Shown piece by piece: positions 1 through 6,249 of a DNA stretch of 9,831 bases. The notes below the pieces were generated by a model, which worked only from the letters and a program-made list of their open reading frames with translations, made no database searches and was not told the DNA's origin. The first letter of the stretch is position 1, and each line of letters begins with the position of its first letter. Origin of the DNA: DASZHJ01 sp035541215 (GTDB lineage: Bacteria > Pseudomonadota > Alphaproteobacteria > ATCC43930 > CGMCC-115725). Both the position numbers and the translations under genes were made by a program. The DNA lies in the NCBI GenBank assembly GCA_035541215.1, contig DATKNV010000161.1, positions 1 through 9,831 on the forward strand, given 5' to 3'.

Positions 1-328
1 GCGGCTCGGCAAGTGGCTCCTGCGGCGCTGGGTCGCCGAGCACGTGCCGGTGACGCAGGCCTTCCAGCGCAAGCAGGGCTTCACCGTGCCCGTGGGCGAA
101 TGGATCGCTCGCCGCGGCGAGCAGCTGGGTCCGTTGGTCGCTGCCGCTCCCGGCGTCGCGGAGATTTGCGTGCCCGATGTCGTGCGGCAGCTCTTCCGGG
201 ACGCCCGCCGCCGCCGCGTCGGCTTCGCCGCTTGGACGCTCCTATTTTACGCACTATGGCACCGCCACCACGTGCTGCGTCGTCCGCCCGCGGGCGATGT
301 GTTCGCGGCGCTGGGGGAGCGGGGGTGA
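1..328 (+). CDS. Asparagine synthase / amidotransferase, C-terminal fragment
   Basis: Only the last 108 codons are in the window; the frame is open from base 2 and ends at TGA 326-328. The fragment matches the end of the synthetase domain of glutamine-hydrolysing asparagine synthases. It has a GKWLLRRW helix, then QRKQGFTVPVGEWI, the family's conserved K-x-GF-x-P-(V/I)-x-x-W block. It ends with a helical tail containing a W-T-L-L-F-x-A-L-W pattern typical of the family's last helix. Such enzymes transfer ammonia from glutamine to an adenylated carboxylate. In proteobacteria, paralogues also serve exopolysaccharide clusters (for example the exosortase-A-associated amidotransferase), so the true substrate may not be aspartate. 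The N-terminal glutaminase and ATP-binding parts lie outside, so the subfamily cannot be fixed. The stop codon lies in a G-rich stretch, after which composition drops sharply. Confidence 0.85.
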   Translation, partial: RLGKWLLRRWVAEHVPVTQAFQRKQGFTVPVGEWIARRGEQLGPLVAAAPGVAEICVPDVVRQLFRDARRRRVGFAAWTLLFYALWHRHHVLRRPPAGDVFAALGERG

Positions 329-569
329 GGGCAGGTTGAGTCAAAAATGGCTTCGCAAAATGCTTCCATCGCGATTGACGACACTGTCGGAACGCACCTC
401 GCTGGCCGCAAGCTTGGTTAGCACTCCGATTTGAATGCGCCATTCACTTGCGGATTTGCACGGGGCCAAAAGCCGCGATTCTTGGATTGCGAACTTTGGA
501 CTGCCCTATTCACAATTCATTGAGGCGGTGGTATGGGCCGCTTCGCGCTCGGATCGAATGAAGAACTTA

Positions 570-591
570 CGCTAACGATGCGCTAACGGAT
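570..591 (+). repeat. Tandem 11-bp repeat, possible operator
   Basis: The octamer CGCTAACG occurs at 570-577 and again at 581-588, exactly 11 bp apart, or about one helical turn. The following bases are also partly alike (ATG versus GAT). The repeat abuts the possible -35 element at 591-596, a place where a regulator would bind. What is seen is the repeat and its spacing; a regulatory role is inferred. Confidence 0.4.
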
Positions 592-618
592 TGCGAAGAG
601 CATCTCCGCGCGTAAATT
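591..618 (+). promoter_or_regulatory. Candidate sigma-70 promoter for the two small genes
   Basis: TTGCGA at 591-596 and TAAATT at 613-618 are each 4 of 6 to the sigma-70 consensus, separated by 16 bp. Transcription would begin near 625, giving a leader of about 35 bases before the ATG at 660. Both boxes are weak, and a second -10-like word, TAGCAT at 625-630, has no partner at proper distance. Confidence 0.3.
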
Positions 619-659
619 GGCTGCTAGCATCAACCCCTTTCTTGAGGCATGATCAACTT

Positions 660-926
660 ATGAACGTATTTGTTGTGGTAGGCCACCAGGGTCTGAACGA
701 GCTCGGTGCCGCGATAAGAGAGCATTACACGGGCCAACACTACGTGTTGACGCCAGCAACCTGGTTCGTCGCCGACAACATCACGAGTGGTGAAGTGTCA
801 GCTAAACTTGGACTGGAAAACGGGAAAATTGGGGCGCAGGGCGTTGTGGTTACGGTGACCACCTATGCTGGATTTGCGCCTAGAGATTTGTGGGAATGGA
901 TAAAGTCTAAGGTGGAGGCCAAGTAG
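660..926 (+). CDS. Small uncharacterised protein, Cas2/SinR-like fold suspected
   Basis: This encodes an 88-residue soluble protein with no signal peptide or membrane segment. I chose the ATG at 660, not the in-frame TTG at 591, because the protein then starts at its first strand and AGG lies at 645-647. The predicted order is strand (NVFVVVG, 2-8), helix (11-23), strand with TPATWFVAD (31-39), helix (43-52), strand (GVVVTVT, 61-67), helix (APRDLWEWIKSKV, 73-85). This order, together with H-Y-x-L-x-x-(S/A)-T-W at 27-35, T-S-x-E at 42-45, and the late GF plus W-L/I-K, recalls small 'SinR family' proteins related to Cas2 and VapD. The Asp at the end of strand 1 used by Cas2 nucleases is absent, so catalysis of that kind is doubtful. 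The next gene starts one base after its stop, so the two are surely co-translated. G+C (about 52-55%) and codon use are unlike the flanks. The fold call comes from remembered family patterns, not a search; function is unknown. Confidence 0.75.
   Translation: MNVFVVVGHQGLNELGAAIREHYTGQHYVLTPATWFVADNITSGEVSAKLGLENGKIGAQGVVVTVTTYAGFAPRDLWEWIKSKVEAK
914..918 (+). promoter_or_regulatory. Ribosome binding site for the second small gene
   Basis: GGAGG lies inside the end of the preceding gene, 9 bases before the GTG at 928. It supports this GTG over the next in-frame ATG at 1018, and places translation of the second protein directly behind the first. Confidence 0.6.
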
Positions 927-927
927 A

Positions 928-1347
928 GTGGCTGGTCAACCCCCACGTTCTGGCAGCTCATCCGAGGTCGCGTCGGGTCCGCAGGACCTCTATCCGACGT
1001 CCGACATACGCTTGGTAATGATTGAATTGGGTAAGCTCGGAAACAAGGTTGATCGACTGATCGATGATGCAGGAGTGCAGGCGCAACGGATGGAGCGCAT
1101 CGAACATACGAGCGCTGACATCAAGGAAGCTCTCGCGAGGCTATTGCCGCGGCTTGAAGACATCAGTGGTTTTATTAAGCATCGGGCGCCGGAGCTTGCA
1201 TCGAAGGCTGATTTGCAGCTGCTTGGATCTGATCTCACTGAGCAGATTTCCAAACGTCCCACCCGTCGCCAAGCAATATTTGATATCGCATGGATTGTGG
1301 GTGTGATTATAGCCGCAGTAACGTTCGGCAGCCGGATAGCGCACTGA
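928..1347 (+). CDS. Uncharacterised tail-anchored protein with helical middle
   Basis: This encodes 139 residues starting at GTG. Residues 1-22 are polar and rich in Ser, Gly and Pro, so probably disordered. Residues 23-110 are mostly charged, heptad-like helix (for example SDIRLVMIELGKLGNKVDRL, 25-44, and the stretch around 50-82), suggesting a coiled coil and oligomerisation. Basic residues KRPTRR (109-114) precede one hydrophobic segment at about 117-133, followed by a six-residue tail. The protein is therefore likely anchored in the inner membrane by its C terminus, with the bulk in the cytoplasm. The 'YPTSDIR...GKL..KVDRLI' block resembles small uncharacterised proteins I recall from alphaproteobacteria; none has a function known to me. 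It follows the Cas2/SinR-like gene by one base, which suggests the two act together, perhaps as soluble partner and membrane anchor. G+C is low, down to about 47% near the 3' end. Holin-like or phage membrane proteins are alternatives, but there is no phage context. Confidence 0.75.
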   Translation: MAGQPPRSGSSSEVASGPQDLYPTSDIRLVMIELGKLGNKVDRLIDDAGVQAQRMERIEHTSADIKEALARLLPRLEDISGFIKHRAPELASKADLQLLGSDLTEQISKRPTRRQAIFDIAWIVGVIIAAVTFGSRIAH

Positions 1348-1441
1348 GGCCAAAGGACGGCGAAATTCATAGCTGTGCATCTTCTAAACTTTCTGGGGCA
1401 CTGCTGTTCAGCAATTGACGCTGGTGCCGCACTCCCTTGTG

Positions 1442-1462
1442 GCGCCTGCGCATGAGAGGCGC
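1442..1462. terminator. Weak hairpin between convergent genes
   Basis: GCGCCT (1442-1447) pairs with AGGCGC (1457-1462) around a 9-base loop. It lies 3 bases beyond the stop of the permease gene on the minus strand and 94 bases beyond the small + strand gene. No T-run follows on either strand, so its role as terminator is uncertain. The rest of 1348-1465 shows nothing recognisable. Confidence 0.25.
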
Positions 1463-1465
1463 ACT

Positions 1466-2272
1466 TCAACCGCCGACTTTTGCAAGCACATCCGCCTTCA
1501 AGAACCGCTCGATGAAGAGCATGAAGCCCACCGACGGCACCAGAAGAATAAGCGCGGTGATGGCGGCGATCTGGTAGTTGCCGGCGACGCTCGCGGTGAA
1601 CATTAGGAGCGGCAAGGTGGTCACGTCGGGGACGCCTACGAAATACGTGCCCGTGAACTCGTCGAGGGATTCGAGGAAGACGAAGATCACGCTCGCCATG
1701 ATGCCGGGGGCGGCGAGGGGGAGTGTCACGGTGAGGAAGCTCCGGAGGGCGGAGGCGCCGACGTTGCGCGCGGCGAGCTCTAGCTCGCGGTCGACGGCGG
1801 CGAAGGCGGCGGCGGCGATCCAGACCGCGAAGACGAGACCGTGCACGGTGTGCACGAGCACCACGCCCGCGATCGTGCCGTTGAGACCGACGCCGTAGAA
1901 GATCCGCGCGACGTTGAAATAGACCGCGATGCTCGGAATCGCCTGCGGCAGGAGGAACGCAAGGAGGATGCCGCCGCGCCAGGGGAGCCGCCCGCGCGCG
2001 ATCGCATAGCCCGCGGGCACCGCGAGGACGAGACAGGCCGCGACCGTGAAGAGCGCGATGAGCACGCTCGTCGAAAGCGACTCCCAGGCGTCGCTCCGGG
2101 GCTTGAAGACCTCGTACCAGTATTTGAATCCCCACACGACCGGGAGCTTGTAGGGAAAATACCACTGCACCGCGAAGGCCCAGAGCGCGAGATTGGTGAT
2201 GGGGCCGAAGACGACGAAGGCGACGGCGCCGAGGCCCGAGCCGCGCAGGATCGTCGCGAGCGCCGACCTCAT
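1466..2272 (-). CDS. ABC transporter permease 2 (PotC/PhnV-like)
   Basis: This is a 268-residue inner-membrane protein with about six hydrophobic segments (roughly 14-34, 67-91, 101-124, 132-158, 186-207, 232-256). It carries the 'EAA' loop of importer permeases, ELAARNVGASALRSFL, from E165 to about residue 180, which docks on the ATPase. The family is the binding-protein-dependent permease of polyamine, iron(III), sulfate and 2-aminoethylphosphonate systems; length and layout are normal. The ATG at 2270-2272 overlaps the TGA of the upstream permease (ATGA, 4 bp), so the two subunits are translationally coupled and would form a heterodimer channel. It is the last gene of the operon. A longer open frame upstream of this ATG, to 2767, is antisense-like arginine-rich sequence and is not protein. 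The transported substrate cannot be read from the sequence. Confidence 0.92.
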   Translation of the reverse strand: MRSALATILRGSGLGAVAFVVFGPITNLALWAFAVQWYFPYKLPVVWGFKYWYEVFKPRSDAWESLSTSVLIALFTVAACLVLAVPAGYAIARGRLPWRGGILLAFLLPQAIPSIAVYFNVARIFYGVGLNGTIAGVVLVHTVHGLVFAVWIAAAAFAAVDRELELAARNVGASALRSFLTVTLPLAAPGIMASVIFVFLESLDEFTGTYFVGVPDVTTLPLLMFTASVAGNYQIAAITALILLVPSVGFMLFIERFLKADVLAKVGG

Positions 2273-3102
2273 GCCATGCCTCGCTTGGCGGCGTTGCTGC
2301 GCAGATAGGCCCAGGCCGCGATCGCGGTCATGGCGTAGGAGATGAGGCCCAAGGCGTTCGCGACGCCGTAGTCGCTGTAGGAGTTGATGCGGAAGGCCAT
2401 GTCGACGGTGATCATCGTGGGGGCGCCGCCGCTGATCATGATCGGCACCGAGAGCACCGAGAGCATCGTGACGAAGGAGAGCGTCAAGCCCACGATCATC
2501 GCGGAGCTCACCTGCGGCAGCACGATCTCCAGGAGGATGCGGATGCGGCTCGCGCCCAAGTTGCGCGCGGCCTCGATGGTGGAGCGGTCGAGCGAGGCCA
2601 TCGCGCCCGCGACGATCAAGGCCACGAAAGGCGTCTGCTTCCAGACGAAGGTCACGATGATGCCGCGCCAATCGAGGAAGCCCACGGCGTTCTGGACGTC
2701 GATGAGGCCGAGCGTGTCGAAGGCGTTGTTCATGAGGCCGTTCTTCGCGAGGAAGGTGCGCATGCACTGCGCGGCCACGATGAACGGAATGAAGAGCGGC
2801 CAGCGGTAGAGCCAGCGCAGCGCCGCGATCGCGCGCCTGCTCTCGCCGAGCACGAGATATCCCCCGATCCCCGCAGAGAGCGCGCCGATGAAGGCCGTGG
2901 AGACCGCCACGATCAGCAGCGTGAAGATCACGTCCTCGCGGTAGAGCTCCCAGGCCTTTGCAAAATTATCGAGCGTCGTGGCGCCGGCCTTGTCCGTGAC
3001 GGAGGAGACCGCGGACATCGCGAGCGGGTAGACGAAGAGCGCGAGCACCACCGCCAGCGCCGGCAGCACCAGAAGAAACATCGCGAGCCGCGACTCCCGC
3101 AT
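2269..3102 (-). CDS. ABC transporter permease 1 (PotB/PhnU-like)
   Basis: This is a 277-residue inner-membrane protein. The first membrane segment is residues 7-32; further ones are near 58-84, 97-115, 147-169, 200-222 and 246-268. The EAA loop is at 177-198 (E177 A A R N L G183, then ASRIRILLEIVLPQ), the contact site for the ATPase. The start ATG at 3100-3102 is preceded by GAGG about 10 bases upstream. It follows the binding-protein gene by 60 bp that contain a strong hairpin, and it overlaps permease 2 by 4 bp. Together with the ATPase, the binding protein and permease 2 it makes a complete type I importer. The family is clear; the substrate is not. Confidence 0.93.
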   Translation of the reverse strand: MRESRLAMFLLVLPALAVVLALFVYPLAMSAVSSVTDKAGATTLDNFAKAWELYREDVIFTLLIVAVSTAFIGALSAGIGGYLVLGESRRAIAALRWLYRWPLFIPFIVAAQCMRTFLAKNGLMNNAFDTLGLIDVQNAVGFLDWRGIIVTFVWKQTPFVALIVAGAMASLDRSTIEAARNLGASRIRILLEIVLPQVSSAMIVGLTLSFVTMLSVLSVPIMISGGAPTMITVDMAFRINSYSDYGVANALGLISYAMTAIAAWAYLRSNAAKRGMA

Positions 3103-3128
3103 GCCGCCCCGCGCCTCAAAGAGCGCCC

Positions 3129-3150
3129 GCGCCCCGGTAAACCGGGGCGC
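3129..3150 (-). terminator. Strong intercistronic hairpin after the binding-protein gene
   Basis: GCGCCCCGGT (3129-3138) pairs perfectly over 10 bp with ACCGGGGCGC (3141-3150); counting the central T-A pair as open leaves a 4-base loop. On the minus strand it lies just after the solute-binding-protein stop (3163) and before permease 1 (3102). Only a weak CTCTTT follows, so it is more likely a partial terminator or an mRNA-stabilising structure than a full stop. Such hairpins commonly let cells make more binding protein than permease. Confidence 0.6.
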
Positions 3151-3162
3151 GGCGCGCCGGCC

Positions 3163-4308
3163 TCACTGCACCTTCTTCTCGTAGCCCTCGAGGATGTCGT
3201 TGAAATAGGGCGTGATCGGGAAGGTCTTGCCCTTGGTCTGGAGATCCTGGGGGGTCACGTCGACGAAGAGCTTGTTCCAGGTGGCGTCGTCGAGCTGCGA
3301 CTTGACCTCGGTCGCGTCGATGCCGGGATACCAGTTGAAGCGCTTGACGATACCGTCGGCCTGGACCTTGGGGCTGGTCGCGAGCTCGATGAACTGCTCC
3401 GCGAGCTTCTTGTTCGCGGCCTTCGCCGGCACCGTGTAGTACATGGGCTGGCCGGGCATGCCAGGGCCGATGAGCTTCAGCTTCACGCTCGGCGGCAATT
3501 TGCCGTCGGCCTGCCAGGTGTAGAACATGTCGACCCAGACCGGGCCCATCTCGATCTCGCCGCGTCCCAGCATGTCGAGCGTGCCGGCGTTCCCCGGCGT
3601 CAGCACGACTTTCTCGTTGAAGGCCTTGAGGCTCGACCACGCGGCGTCCCAGGTGCCCTTGAGATTGGGATCGTAGGGCCCCTTCATGAGCTTCTCGGCG
3701 TCGGGCGTATAGGCGTAGATCCAGCCCACGACGAAGCTCACGCCGGACATGCCGCCCTTGATGCCGTTGTAGCCGAACTTCTTGGGATTGGCGTCGACCC
3801 ATTTGACGAGATCGGCGTAAGTGCCGGGCGGGTCCTTCACCAGCTGCGAGTTGTAGGCGATCGCGGTCTGGCTGTTGAACATCGGGATCACGTAGCCCGC
3901 GACGTTGGCGCCGAGCGAATTCGAGGCCGCCGGCGAGTGCACGAGCTTGCCGGTGGCGACGTCGTTCACGTAAGCCGCGAGCAGCCCCTCCGACACCATC
4001 TGTCCCGCGGCCTTCTGGTGGATGACCGCGACGTCGATGTCCCACTCGGCGTTGCCCTTCTCGGCGACGAGCTTCTCGTAGATCTTCTGCGAGCCCGCGT
4101 CGCCGGGGCCGGTGCCGACGGACTTCACGGTCACGTCGGGATGGTCCTTCTCGAAGATCGGAGCGAGGTAGTCCTTGACGTAGTCGACCATGTTCTGGTC
4201 GCCTGCGGTGACGACGTTGAGCGTGACTTTGCGCTGCGCGTGACCGGGCGAGGCCGCGAGCACGGCCGAGAGCGCGATCGCGGCGGAAAGCAGAAGGGAT
4301 CGTCGCAT
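3163..4308 (-). CDS. Periplasmic solute-binding protein of ABC importer
   Basis: This is a 381-residue precursor. Residues 1-24 are a typical Sec signal peptide: Arg-Arg at 2-3, a hydrophobic core, then SPGHA before Q25, a signal-peptidase I site. There is no lipobox Cys, so the mature protein should be free in the periplasm. The mature part has the pattern of family 1 solute-binding proteins (polyamine, iron, 2-aminoethylphosphonate class). It opens with a KVTLNVVTAGDQN first strand, then has a hinge-region motif around MFNSQTAIAYNSQ and a FGYNGIKGGMSG segment; the last third is rich in Lys and Trp. The protein captures a solute and hands it to the two permeases encoded downstream. GGAGG at 4315-4319, 6 bases before the ATG, supports the start. 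The ATPase gene ends 18 bp upstream. The ligand cannot be assigned without structural comparison. Confidence 0.92.
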   Translation of the reverse strand: MRRSLLLSAAIALSAVLAASPGHAQRKVTLNVVTAGDQNMVDYVKDYLAPIFEKDHPDVTVKSVGTGPGDAGSQKIYEKLVAEKGNAEWDIDVAVIHQKAAGQMVSEGLLAAYVNDVATGKLVHSPAASNSLGANVAGYVIPMFNSQTAIAYNSQLVKDPPGTYADLVKWVDANPKKFGYNGIKGGMSGVSFVVGWIYAYTPDAEKLMKGPYDPNLKGTWDAAWSSLKAFNEKVVLTPGNAGTLDMLGRGEIEMGPVWVDMFYTWQADGKLPPSVKLKLIGPGMPGQPMYYTVPAKAANKKLAEQFIELATSPKVQADGIVKRFNWYPGIDATEVKSQLDDATWNKLFVDVTPQDLQTKGKTFPITPYFNDILEGYEKKVQ

Positions 4309-4326
4309 GACTTGCCTCCGTTTTCT

Positions 4327-5445
4327 TCAGTTGAGCTTCGTCGGCGTGCCCGCGGCCGGGTAGAGATGGAGCCGCGAGAGCGGTAGGACGACGGCGATCG
4401 GCGCCCCGACGGAATAGCGCCGATCGTCGTCCACCATGAATTGATCCGAGCCCACCGTGACGGCGTAGCGGAAATGGCCGCCGGGATATGAGGCCTGCGC
4501 GATCTCCCCGCGCAGCACGAGGCTGTCGCGCGCGCCCGCGTCCGCGGGCTCGAGCCGCGCGTCCTCGCCGCGGAAATAGGCGATGATCTCGCCGGCGCCG
4601 TCGATGCGCTCGAGCGTCGACCCGTCGAGGGCCGAGGCCGCGATCGAGGCGGCGCCGGTGTGCGCCCCTTCCGCGATCTCGATCCCGCTCCCGGCGCGGT
4701 GCGCCGGGAGGCGGATCGCGTTCGAGGCGCCCATGAAGCTCGCGACGAAGGGAGAATTCGGGCGGTTGTAGACCTCCTCGGGCGTGCCAATCTGCACCAT
4801 GCGGCCGGCGTCGAGGATGGCGATCTTGTCCGCCATCACCATCGCCTCCTCGCGGTCGTGCGTCACGTGCACCGTGGTGATGCCGAGGCTCTGCTGCAGA
4901 GTCTTGATCTCGTGCCGCACTTCCTCGCGCACGCGGGCGTCGAGGTTCGAGAGCGGCTCGTCCAGCAGGAGGATGTTCGGGCTGATCGCGAGCGCGCGTC
5001 CGAGCGCCACGCGCTGGCGCTGGCCTCCGGAAATCTCGGTAACGCGCCGCTCGCCCAGCCCCTCGAGGCGCAGCAACTTCAGCATCTCCCCAACTCTTGC
5101 GGCGATTTCCGCGCGACCGGCGCCCCTGAGCTTCAAGCCGTAGCCGATGTTCTGCGCCACCGTCATGTGCGGCCAGAGCGCGTAGGATTGAAACACCATC
5201 GCCATGTTACGCTTGTCGGGTGGCAGTTTTGTGATATCGCGGCCGCCGGCCCAGATGCTGCCGCCCGCAACGGGGACGAACCCGCAGATCGCGCGCAAGA
5301 GCGTGGTCTTGCCGCAGCCGGAGGAGCCCAGGAGCGCCACGAACTCGCCGCCGCGGACGGTCAGCGAGACCCGGTCCAAGACCTTGAGCTGCCCGTAAAA
5401 TACTTCGGCGGCGCGCACCTCGAGCGCCGCTGTCGCGTCAGCCAT
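4327..5445 (-). CDS. ABC importer ATPase (PotA/UgpC type)
   Basis: This is a 372-residue cytoplasmic ATPase that powers the importer. Every motif is intact: Walker A GSSGCGKT (40-47), Q-loop Gln86, signature ISGGQRQR (138-145), Walker B ILLLDEP (158-164), D-loop SNLD (166-169) and switch His196 in VTHD. The region after about residue 235 is the C-terminal extension with a TOBE-like regulatory domain, as in PotA, FbpC, CysA and UgpC; total length is normal for that group. The ATG at 5443-5445 has GGGAGGA 8 bases upstream. It lies 36 bp after the HAD phosphatase gene and 18 bp before the binding-protein gene, so one transcript is likely. The ATPase alone does not tell the substrate, because this subfamily serves polyamines, iron, sugars, sulfate and phosphonates. 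Confidence 0.95.
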   Translation of the reverse strand: MADATAALEVRAAEVFYGQLKVLDRVSLTVRGGEFVALLGSSGCGKTTLLRAICGFVPVAGGSIWAGGRDITKLPPDKRNMAMVFQSYALWPHMTVAQNIGYGLKLRGAGRAEIAARVGEMLKLLRLEGLGERRVTEISGGQRQRVALGRALAISPNILLLDEPLSNLDARVREEVRHEIKTLQQSLGITTVHVTHDREEAMVMADKIAILDAGRMVQIGTPEEVYNRPNSPFVASFMGASNAIRLPAHRAGSGIEIAEGAHTGAASIAASALDGSTLERIDGAGEIIAYFRGEDARLEPADAGARDSLVLRGEIAQASYPGGHFRYAVTVGSDQFMVDDDRRYSVGAPIAVVLPLSRLHLYPAAGTPTKLN

Positions 5446-5481
5446 GGCCCACGTCCTCCCCGGTTCTAGGGTCGCCGAAAC

Positions 5482-6096
5482 TCAGAGAAGTCTCAAGCCC
5501 CGGAGTTCGCGCTCGAGGGCAGGCGGTGACGTGAAATGGATGGGATGGATCCCGAAGGCGCGCGCGGCCTCGGCGTTCCCCGCGACGTCGTCGATGAACA
5601 CCGCGCGCGCGGGAGCGATGGCGAAGCGTTTCAGAAGGTGCCGGTAGATCGCGGGCTCGGGCTTCACGTGCCCGATCTCGCCGGAGATCACGATGCCGCG
5701 GAAGCGCTCGAGGAAGGCGAAGCGTTGCTGCGCGAAGGGGAAGGTCTCGCGCGACCAGTTGGAGAGCGCGTAGAGCTCGACGCCGCGGCGATGCAATTCC
5801 TCGAGGATCGCGACGGAGCCCGCGATCTCTCCCGCCATCATCTCGCCGAAGCGCGCGCCGAAGGCGTCGATGAGCGCGGCCTTCTCGGGATGGCGCGCCT
5901 TCAGGACCGCCGCGCCCTCGGCGAAGCTGCGGCCCGCGTCCTGCTTGACGTTCCAGGCCTGCGTGCAGATCGTGGTGAGGAATTCCTCCATCGCGGCCTC
6001 ATCGCCCGCGAAGAGCTTTCGATAGAGATGGCGCGGGTTCCAGTCGATGAGGACGCCGCCGAGATCGAAGACGACGGTGGTGCGGACTTCATTCAT
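5482..6096 (-). CDS. HAD-superfamily phosphatase (YihX-like)
   Basis: This is a 204-residue soluble hydrolase. Motif I is FDLGGVLIDW with nucleophile Asp11. The usual second Asp is Gly13, as in E. coli YihX (FDLGNVIVD), so this is normal for that branch. Motif II is ALSN near residue 113, motif III is the Lys in HVKPEPAIY near 145, and motif IV is FIDDVAGN near 170. The segment between motifs I and II (about 15-90) is a helical cap. The family removes phosphate from small molecules such as glucose-1-phosphate, or halide from haloacids; phosphatase is the better guess. The start is the ATG at 6094-6096 with GGAG about 10 bases upstream. An in-frame TTG at 6105 would add 3 residues but sits only 2 bases from the same GGAG. 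As the first gene before a complete importer, it may process the imported solute; that is inference from position only. Confidence 0.88.
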   Translation of the reverse strand: MNEVRTTVVFDLGGVLIDWNPRHLYRKLFAGDEAAMEEFLTTICTQAWNVKQDAGRSFAEGAAVLKARHPEKAALIDAFGARFGEMMAGEIAGSVAILEELHRRGVELYALSNWSRETFPFAQQRFAFLERFRGIVISGEIGHVKPEPAIYRHLLKRFAIAPARAVFIDDVAGNAEAARAFGIHPIHFTSPPALERELRGLRLL

Positions 6097-6118
6097 CTCG
6101 ACCAATCTCCGCCATTCC

Positions 6119-6238
6119 CCCTCTCCCCGACGGGGAGAGGGATGGGGTGCGGGGGCGACGGCTCGGTATTAGATCGATCTTTCTCCGGCCTCGCGGCCGA
6201 ACCGCCCCCTCACCTAACCTCTCCCCGGGGGGAGAGGG
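6119..6238. repeat. Pair of facing REP-like palindromes
   Basis: Palindrome 1 is CCCTCTCCCC (6119-6128) pairing with GGGGAGAGGG (6132-6141), followed by GATGGGGTGCGGGGG. Palindrome 2 is CCTCTCCCC (6218-6226) pairing with GGGGAGAGG (6229-6237), preceded by CCCCCTCACCTAA. Read on opposite strands, the two have the same order (C-rich tail, then CCTCTCCCC stem), so they are two copies of one element in inverted orientation, about 65 bp apart. This is the layout of bacterial REP/BIME elements, which are widespread between genes. Here the pair lies between the end of pyrC and the start of the HAD gene. It could weaken read-through from pyrC into the transporter operon. Confidence 0.7.
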
Positions 6239-6249
6239 ATACTTTGCGC

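Larger units (their letters stand above)
329..659. other. Intergenic spacer with lower GC
   Basis: This 331-bp stretch lies between the synthase stop and the first small gene. I see no convincing gene in it. A 24-codon frame at 347-421 on the + strand has an ATG but no clear ribosome binding site. The first bases (about 313-340) are G-rich and faintly resemble the GGTGAGGG part of REP-like elements seen elsewhere in the window. The right half contains an 11-bp tandem repeat (570-591) and a possible promoter (591-618), described separately. G+C falls from the level of the neighbouring synthase gene, which suggests a junction with DNA of different origin. Confidence 0.6.

Noticed and set aside
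313..340. G-rich stretch similar to part of the REP-like elements
   Set aside because: There is no paired stem here, and the resemblance is limited to GGTGAGGG-type words.
347..421. A 24-codon + strand frame (MASQNASIAI...) after the synthase gene
   Set aside because: There is no ribosome binding site and no conserved neighbour, and it is too short to support as a gene from sequence alone.
660..926. A true Cas2 nuclease and hence a CRISPR locus
   Set aside because: The strand-1 catalytic Asp is absent, no cas1 or repeat-spacer array is in the window, and the likeness is only at fold level.
990..2165. A 391-codon minus-strand frame across the small genes and permease 2
   Set aside because: It is antisense to the 928-1347 gene and out of frame with permease 2; its composition is Arg-rich and typical of GC-rich shadow frames.
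5482..6096. HAD protein inactive because the second Asp of motif I is Gly
   Set aside because: YihX and related phosphatases carry the same D-L-G pattern, and the other motifs are intact.
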